Of a DNA stretch of 64,000 nucleotides, positions 60,858 to 64,000 are shown piece by piece (the stretch's first letter is position 1; each line of letters begins with the position of its first letter). Made by a program: the position numbers and the translations under genes. Below the pieces are notes generated by a model, which was not told the DNA's origin, ran no database searches, and saw only the letters and a list, made by a program, of their open reading frames with translations. Origin of the DNA: Aphodovivens avicola (lineage in GTDB: Bacteria > Actinomycetota > Coriobacteriia > Coriobacteriales > Eggerthellaceae); assembly GCA_018712515.1 (NCBI GenBank), contig DVGW01000050.1, forward strand, positions 48,649-112,648, read 5' to 3'.

Positions 60858-62084
60858 ATGGCTGAAGAAACCGCTGAGAAGCTGCCGGCGGGCAAGTGGC
60901 TTGCCAAGATCGCCGACAGCGTGTACGAAGACGCGCTTGCCGCCAAGGCGCGCGGCGAGAAGGTGGGCTGGATCTCGTCCAACTTCCCGCAGGAGATCCC
61001 GGAGACGCTGGGTTTGCACGTGGTGTATCCCGAGAGCCAGGCGGCGGCCATCTCCGCCAAGGGCGCGGGCCTCGCGATGTGCGAGCACGCCGAGGGCGAG
61101 CTGGGCTACTCCAACGACCTGTGCGCCTACGCGCGCATCAGCCTTGCATACGCCGACCTGGGCAAATGCCCCAACGGCGAGCGCGAGATGCCGCTGCCGG
61201 ACTTCGTGCTGTGCTGCAACAACATCTGCAACTGCATGATGAACTGGTACGAGAACCTGGCGCATGAGCTGGACATCCCGGTCATCATGATCGACGTTCC
61301 GTTCAACGACAAGTACGACGCCGACGCCAAGCGCATCGCCTACATGCGCGGCCAGTTCGACGCCGCCATCGAGCAGCTGTGCGAGATCACGGGCAAGACC
61401 TGGGACGAGCAGAAGTTCCTCAAGGTGTGCGAGATCTCCAACGCGGTGGGCGAGAAGTGGCTCGAGGCCACCACGTACATGAACTACAAGCCCTCGCCGC
61501 TGAAGGGCTACGACCTGTTCAACCATATGGCCGTCGCCACAATGGCGCGCGGCAAGCAGGAGAGCCTCGACGCCTTCACCGCCCTGGTGGAGGAGTACAA
61601 GCAGGCAGTGCGCGAGCACACCTCCACGTTCAAGGTGGAGGAGAAGAACCGCATCATGTTCGAGGGCATCGCCACCTGGCCGTACCTGCGCGTGACCTAC
61701 TCCACGCTCAAGAACGCCGGCACCAACGTGACCGCCTGCGTCTACGGCCCGTCGTTCGCCTTCATCTACGGCAACACCGACGAGATGATGCGCGCCTACG
61801 CCGAGGTCCCCAACGCGATCAACCTGGAGCGCGCGGTGGAGCTGCGCAAGCAGCTGTGCCTGGACGGCAAGGTCGACGGCGGCCTGGTGCACGTCAACCG
61901 CTCCTGCAAGATGTGGTCGGGCATCGCGCCTGAGATGGGCCGCCGCATCGCCAACGACCTGAACATCCCCGTCGTCACCTTCGACGGCGACCAGTCCGAC
62001 CCGCGCAACTTCAGCGAGGCGCAGTACGTCACCCGCGTCCAGGGTCTGGTCGAGATCATGGAATCCAACAAGAAGGAGGCGTAA
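60858..62084 (+). CDS. 2-hydroxyacyl-CoA dehydratase subunit (HadB/FldB-like)
   Basis: 408 residues. The first subunit of a heterodimeric [4Fe-4S] dehydratase that removes water from (R)-2-hydroxyacyl-CoA by ketyl radical chemistry. Cysteines sit in family positions: GYSNDLCAYARI, VLCCNNICNCMMNWYE and HVNRSCKMWSG; the NNICN phrase is typical. Length matches HadB/FldB. No dehydratase activator (HadI/HgdC-type ATPase) is in the window, so one must be supplied elsewhere if the enzyme is active. The benzoyl-CoA reductase BcrC/B group is related but less likely by context. Confidence 0.9.
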   Translation: MAEETAEKLPAGKWLAKIADSVYEDALAAKARGEKVGWISSNFPQEIPETLGLHVVYPESQAAAISAKGAGLAMCEHAEGELGYSNDLCAYARISLAYADLGKCPNGEREMPLPDFVLCCNNICNCMMNWYENLAHELDIPVIMIDVPFNDKYDADAKRIAYMRGQFDAAIEQLCEITGKTWDEQKFLKVCEISNAVGEKWLEATTYMNYKPSPLKGYDLFNHMAVATMARGKQESLDAFTALVEEYKQAVREHTSTFKVEEKNRIMFEGIATWPYLRVTYSTLKNAGTNVTACVYGPSFAFIYGNTDEMMRAYAEVPNAINLERAVELRKQLCLDGKVDGGLVHVNRSCKMWSGIAPEMGRRIANDLNIPVVTFDGDQSDPRNFSEAQYVTRVQGLVEIMESNKKEA

Positions 62085-62086
62085 CA

Positions 62087-63217
62087 ATGGCAGACATCGC
62101 ATCCATGCTGAACGCCTTCTCCGAGGTGGCAGCCCATCCGAGCAAGGAGCTCGACAAGCATCTCGCCGCCGGCAAGCGCGTCATCGGCGTCGGCCCCTAC
62201 CATGTTCCCGAGGAGCTCGTCTACGCCGCCGGCGCCATCCCGTTCGGCGTGTGGGGCATGGTCGGCCCGTCGGCCGAGGCCAAGAAGTACTTCCCGCCGT
62301 TCTACTGCTCCATCTGCCAGATGACGCTGGAGATGGGGCTCACCGGCGTGCTCGACAAGCTGTCGGGCATGATGATCACCGGCCTGTGCGACACGCTGCG
62401 CGCGTTCTCGCAGAACTGGAAGGCCGCCATGGGCAACAAGGTGCCGATGATCTACGTCACCAACGCCCAGAACCGCTTCCTGGAGGCCGGCCGCACCTAC
62501 TCCATCGAGGCCTACGCCGAGGTCAAGCGCCGCGTGGAGGAGTGCTGCGACACGATCATCGGCGACGAGGAGCTTTCCGCCGCCATCAAGCTGTACAACG
62601 AGTGGCGCGCGGCCATGCGCGACTTCGTGGCGTTGGCGGGCAGTCATCCCGCCGAGGTCGGCAACGCCGGCCGCGTCGCGGTGATCGACGCCGGCTACTA
62701 CATGGACAAAGCCGAGCACCTGAAGATGGTCCGCGAGCTCAACGCCGCGCTGGCGGAGCTGCCCGAGTCGACGGCGGGGTACCGCAAGGTCGTCCTGTCG
62801 GGCGTCTACGAGGACATCCCGGCCATCACCTCCATCCTGGAGGACAACAAGATCGCGGTCGTCGCCGACGACCTGGCCAAGGAGTCCCGCGCGTTCGCGC
62901 GCCAGGTGCCCGAGGAGGGCGACCCGATCGAGGCGCTGGCCGACGGCTGGTGCGGGCTGCGCGCCGACACCGAGCTCTACGATCCCAAGAAGGAGCACAT
63001 CGACGCCCTCGTGCAGAAGGCGCAGGATTCCGGCGCCGACGCCGTCATCATCCTGCTCGCCAAGTTCTGCGACCCCGAGGAGTTCGAGGCTCCGCTGGCC
63101 ACCCGCGCCATCCGCGAAGCCGGCCTGAAGTGCATCACGGTCGAGATCGACCAGTCCACCGAGAGCTACGAGCAGGCCCGCACCCAGGTGCAGACGCTTG
63201 CCGAGCTGATCGGTTAA
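62087..63217 (+). CDS. 2-hydroxyacyl-CoA dehydratase subunit (HadC/FldC-like)
   Basis: 376 residues; second dehydratase subunit, starting 2 bases after the first. VGPYHVPEELVYAAGAIPFGVWG is the family N-terminal block, FYCSICQ and GLCDTLRAFSQNW carry cluster cysteines, and the C-terminal ILLAKFCDPEEFEAP contains another. The two subunits form one complex. Its stop codon lies in the left arm of a perfect 12-bp inverted repeat. Confidence 0.9.
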   Translation: MADIASMLNAFSEVAAHPSKELDKHLAAGKRVIGVGPYHVPEELVYAAGAIPFGVWGMVGPSAEAKKYFPPFYCSICQMTLEMGLTGVLDKLSGMMITGLCDTLRAFSQNWKAAMGNKVPMIYVTNAQNRFLEAGRTYSIEAYAEVKRRVEECCDTIIGDEELSAAIKLYNEWRAAMRDFVALAGSHPAEVGNAGRVAVIDAGYYMDKAEHLKMVRELNAALAELPESTAGYRKVVLSGVYEDIPAITSILEDNKIAVVADDLAKESRAFARQVPEEGDPIEALADGWCGLRADTELYDPKKEHIDALVQKAQDSGADAVIILLAKFCDPEEFEAPLATRAIREAGLKCITVEIDQSTESYEQARTQVQTLAELIG

Positions 63218-63248
63218 TGAGAAAAAGGGACAGTCACTTTTTCTCATT
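63216..63248. repeat. Inverted repeat overlapping the dehydratase stop
   Basis: AATGAGAAAAAG (63216-63227) and CTTTTTCTCATT (63237-63248) around GGACAGTCA. The left arm contains part of the stop codon. AT-rich repeats of this kind, with a GGGACAGTCACTT core, recur in several unrelated genomes; here it may be a terminator, since T-rich bases follow on both strands. Confidence 0.6.
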
Positions 63249-63322
63249 CGACTCATCCGACGTCCCCGCTGCTCTACAATGGCGGGGACGTTTTTCGTTT
63301 CCAGGCGAGGAGGGGATCGCCC

Positions 63323-64000
63323 ATGTTCATCCAGTTTCCCGAAGTGCACGTGCCCGTCCAGGGGCTCGACGAGGTCGAGCTGCCGCAGATGGTCACCATC
63401 CGCCAGCGCTACGACTCCTCCAAGATCGACGACGTGGAAGGCGTGCTGCGCGAGCAGCTGGAGACGCTGCCCGACCATGCGTCCTACGAGGGCAAGCGCA
63501 TCGCCATCACCGTCGGCAGCCGCGGCATCCCGTACCTGCCCGAGATGGTGCGCGTGATCGGCGAGGCGCTCAAGGAATGGGGCGCAAGCCCCTTCATCGT
63601 GCCGGCGATGGGCAGCCACGGCGGGGCGACCGCCGAGGGCCAGGTCGAGATGATCGAGGGCTACGGCGTGACCGAGGAGGCGTGCGGCATGCCCATCGTC
63701 TCCAGCATGGAGGTCGTGTCGTTCGGCGATCTGGACGGCGAGCCGCTATGGTGCGACAAGGCCGCCTTCGAATCCGACGGCATCGTCATCTTCAACAAGG
63801 TCAAGCCCCATACCGACTTCCGCGGCCCGCACGAGAGCGGCCTGGCCAAGATGATGGCCATCGGCATCGCCAAGCACAAAGGCGCCGCCTCGCTGCATTC
63901 GTTCGGATTCCACACGTTCACCGACATGGTGCCGCGCGCGGCCGAGCTGTTCCTTCAGAAGTGCCCCGTCGCGTTCGGCGTCGGCGTGGTGCAGAACGCC
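63323..64000 (+). CDS. LarA-like DUF2088 protein, 3' end outside the window
   Basis: 226 residues are visible from the ATG at 63323 (GAGGAGGGG upstream); the frame is open at the window edge. The N-terminal part matches DUF2088, the N-terminal domain of nickel-pincer lactate racemase LarA: ITVGSRGI, VPAMGSHGGATAEGQVEM, and FNKVKPHTDFRGPHESGLAKMMAIGIAKHKGA with conserved His and Lys. Full LarA is about 420 residues. Directly downstream of a 2-hydroxyacyl-CoA dehydratase, a racemase that supplies the right enantiomer of a 2-hydroxy acid is a plausible role. No larB/C/E maturation gene is in the window. Confidence 0.82.
   Translation, partial: MFIQFPEVHVPVQGLDEVELPQMVTIRQRYDSSKIDDVEGVLREQLETLPDHASYEGKRIAITVGSRGIPYLPEMVRVIGEALKEWGASPFIVPAMGSHGGATAEGQVEMIEGYGVTEEACGMPIVSSMEVVSFGDLDGEPLWCDKAAFESDGIVIFNKVKPHTDFRGPHESGLAKMMAIGIAKHKGAASLHSFGFHTFTDMVPRAAELFLQKCPVAFGVGVVQNA

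Noticed and set aside
60858..63217. Benzoyl-CoA reductase subunits
   Set aside because: Related family, but two subunits with a family III CoA-transferase fit the Had/Fld arrangement; the BcrA/BcrD-type ATPase subunits are absent.
61796..63619. 607-codon minus-strand frame opposite the dehydratase genes
   Set aside because: Shadow of two well-supported plus-strand genes, His/Leu/Val/Gly-rich and without family motifs.

Overview
The window is high-GC DNA from a bacterium that looks like a member of the Coriobacteriia (Actinomycetota), probably Eggerthellaceae. This is inferred from gene order (alaS-ruvX-mltG-yqeG-aroE and a pyruvate carboxyltransferase-AccB fusion followed by accC), base composition and the fermentative gene content; no rRNA or tRNA gene was found to confirm it. 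Most of the first 32 kb is one long run of plus-strand housekeeping genes.

Layout. 1-4.6 kb: 3' part of alaS, ruvX, mltG and a YqeG-type HAD phosphatase. 4.6-11.4 kb: shikimate pathway (aroE, aroC, aroK, aroB, aroQ) with a QueD-like pterin synthase, an Xaa-Pro peptidase and efp. 11.8-18.2 kb: biotin-dependent carboxylase pair, Asp23 protein, nusB, xseB, dxs. 18.3-23 kb: YegP-like protein, amt-glnK, TSCPD protein, Fur-family regulator, rpsA. 23.4-32.5 kb: OatA-like O-acetyltransferase (minus), ackA, mnmA, coaE, asparaginase, uvrB. 33-48.7 kb is more mosaic: an MFS exporter, a GH25 lysozyme, a decayed subtilase gene, a GntR-ABC operon, an ArsC/Spx-like protein, recN, a lipoprotein, an MFS-CBS fusion with a divergent TetR gene, and a second TetR gene.

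49-64 kb is an accessory catabolic locus: alpha/beta hydrolase, 4-TM protein, butyrate kinase, and acpS with a CdaR/PucR-type regulator (both minus). These are followed by a CocE-type hydrolase, an OFA-like MFS carrier, an unusual ACP, a phosphate acyltransferase, a family III CoA-transferase, two 2-hydroxyacyl-CoA dehydratase subunits and a LarA-like (DUF2088) protein cut by the window end. I infer hydrolysis and uptake of a substrate, CoA activation of a 2-hydroxy acid, racemisation and dehydration, and ATP recovery through acyl-phosphate. Four upstream regions in this locus carry the half-site AGCACAA/TTGTGCT, so the genes may form one regulon.

The second main observation is a set of intergenic structured repeats. 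Family A (3 copies) and family B (3 copies) each lie directly after a stop codon between co-directional genes, in the orientation of transcription. Conserved strands are combined with stems whose sequence differs between copies but stays complementary. Two further copies of a ~200-bp element with terminal inverted repeats, and four look-alikes built on other words, lie between other genes.
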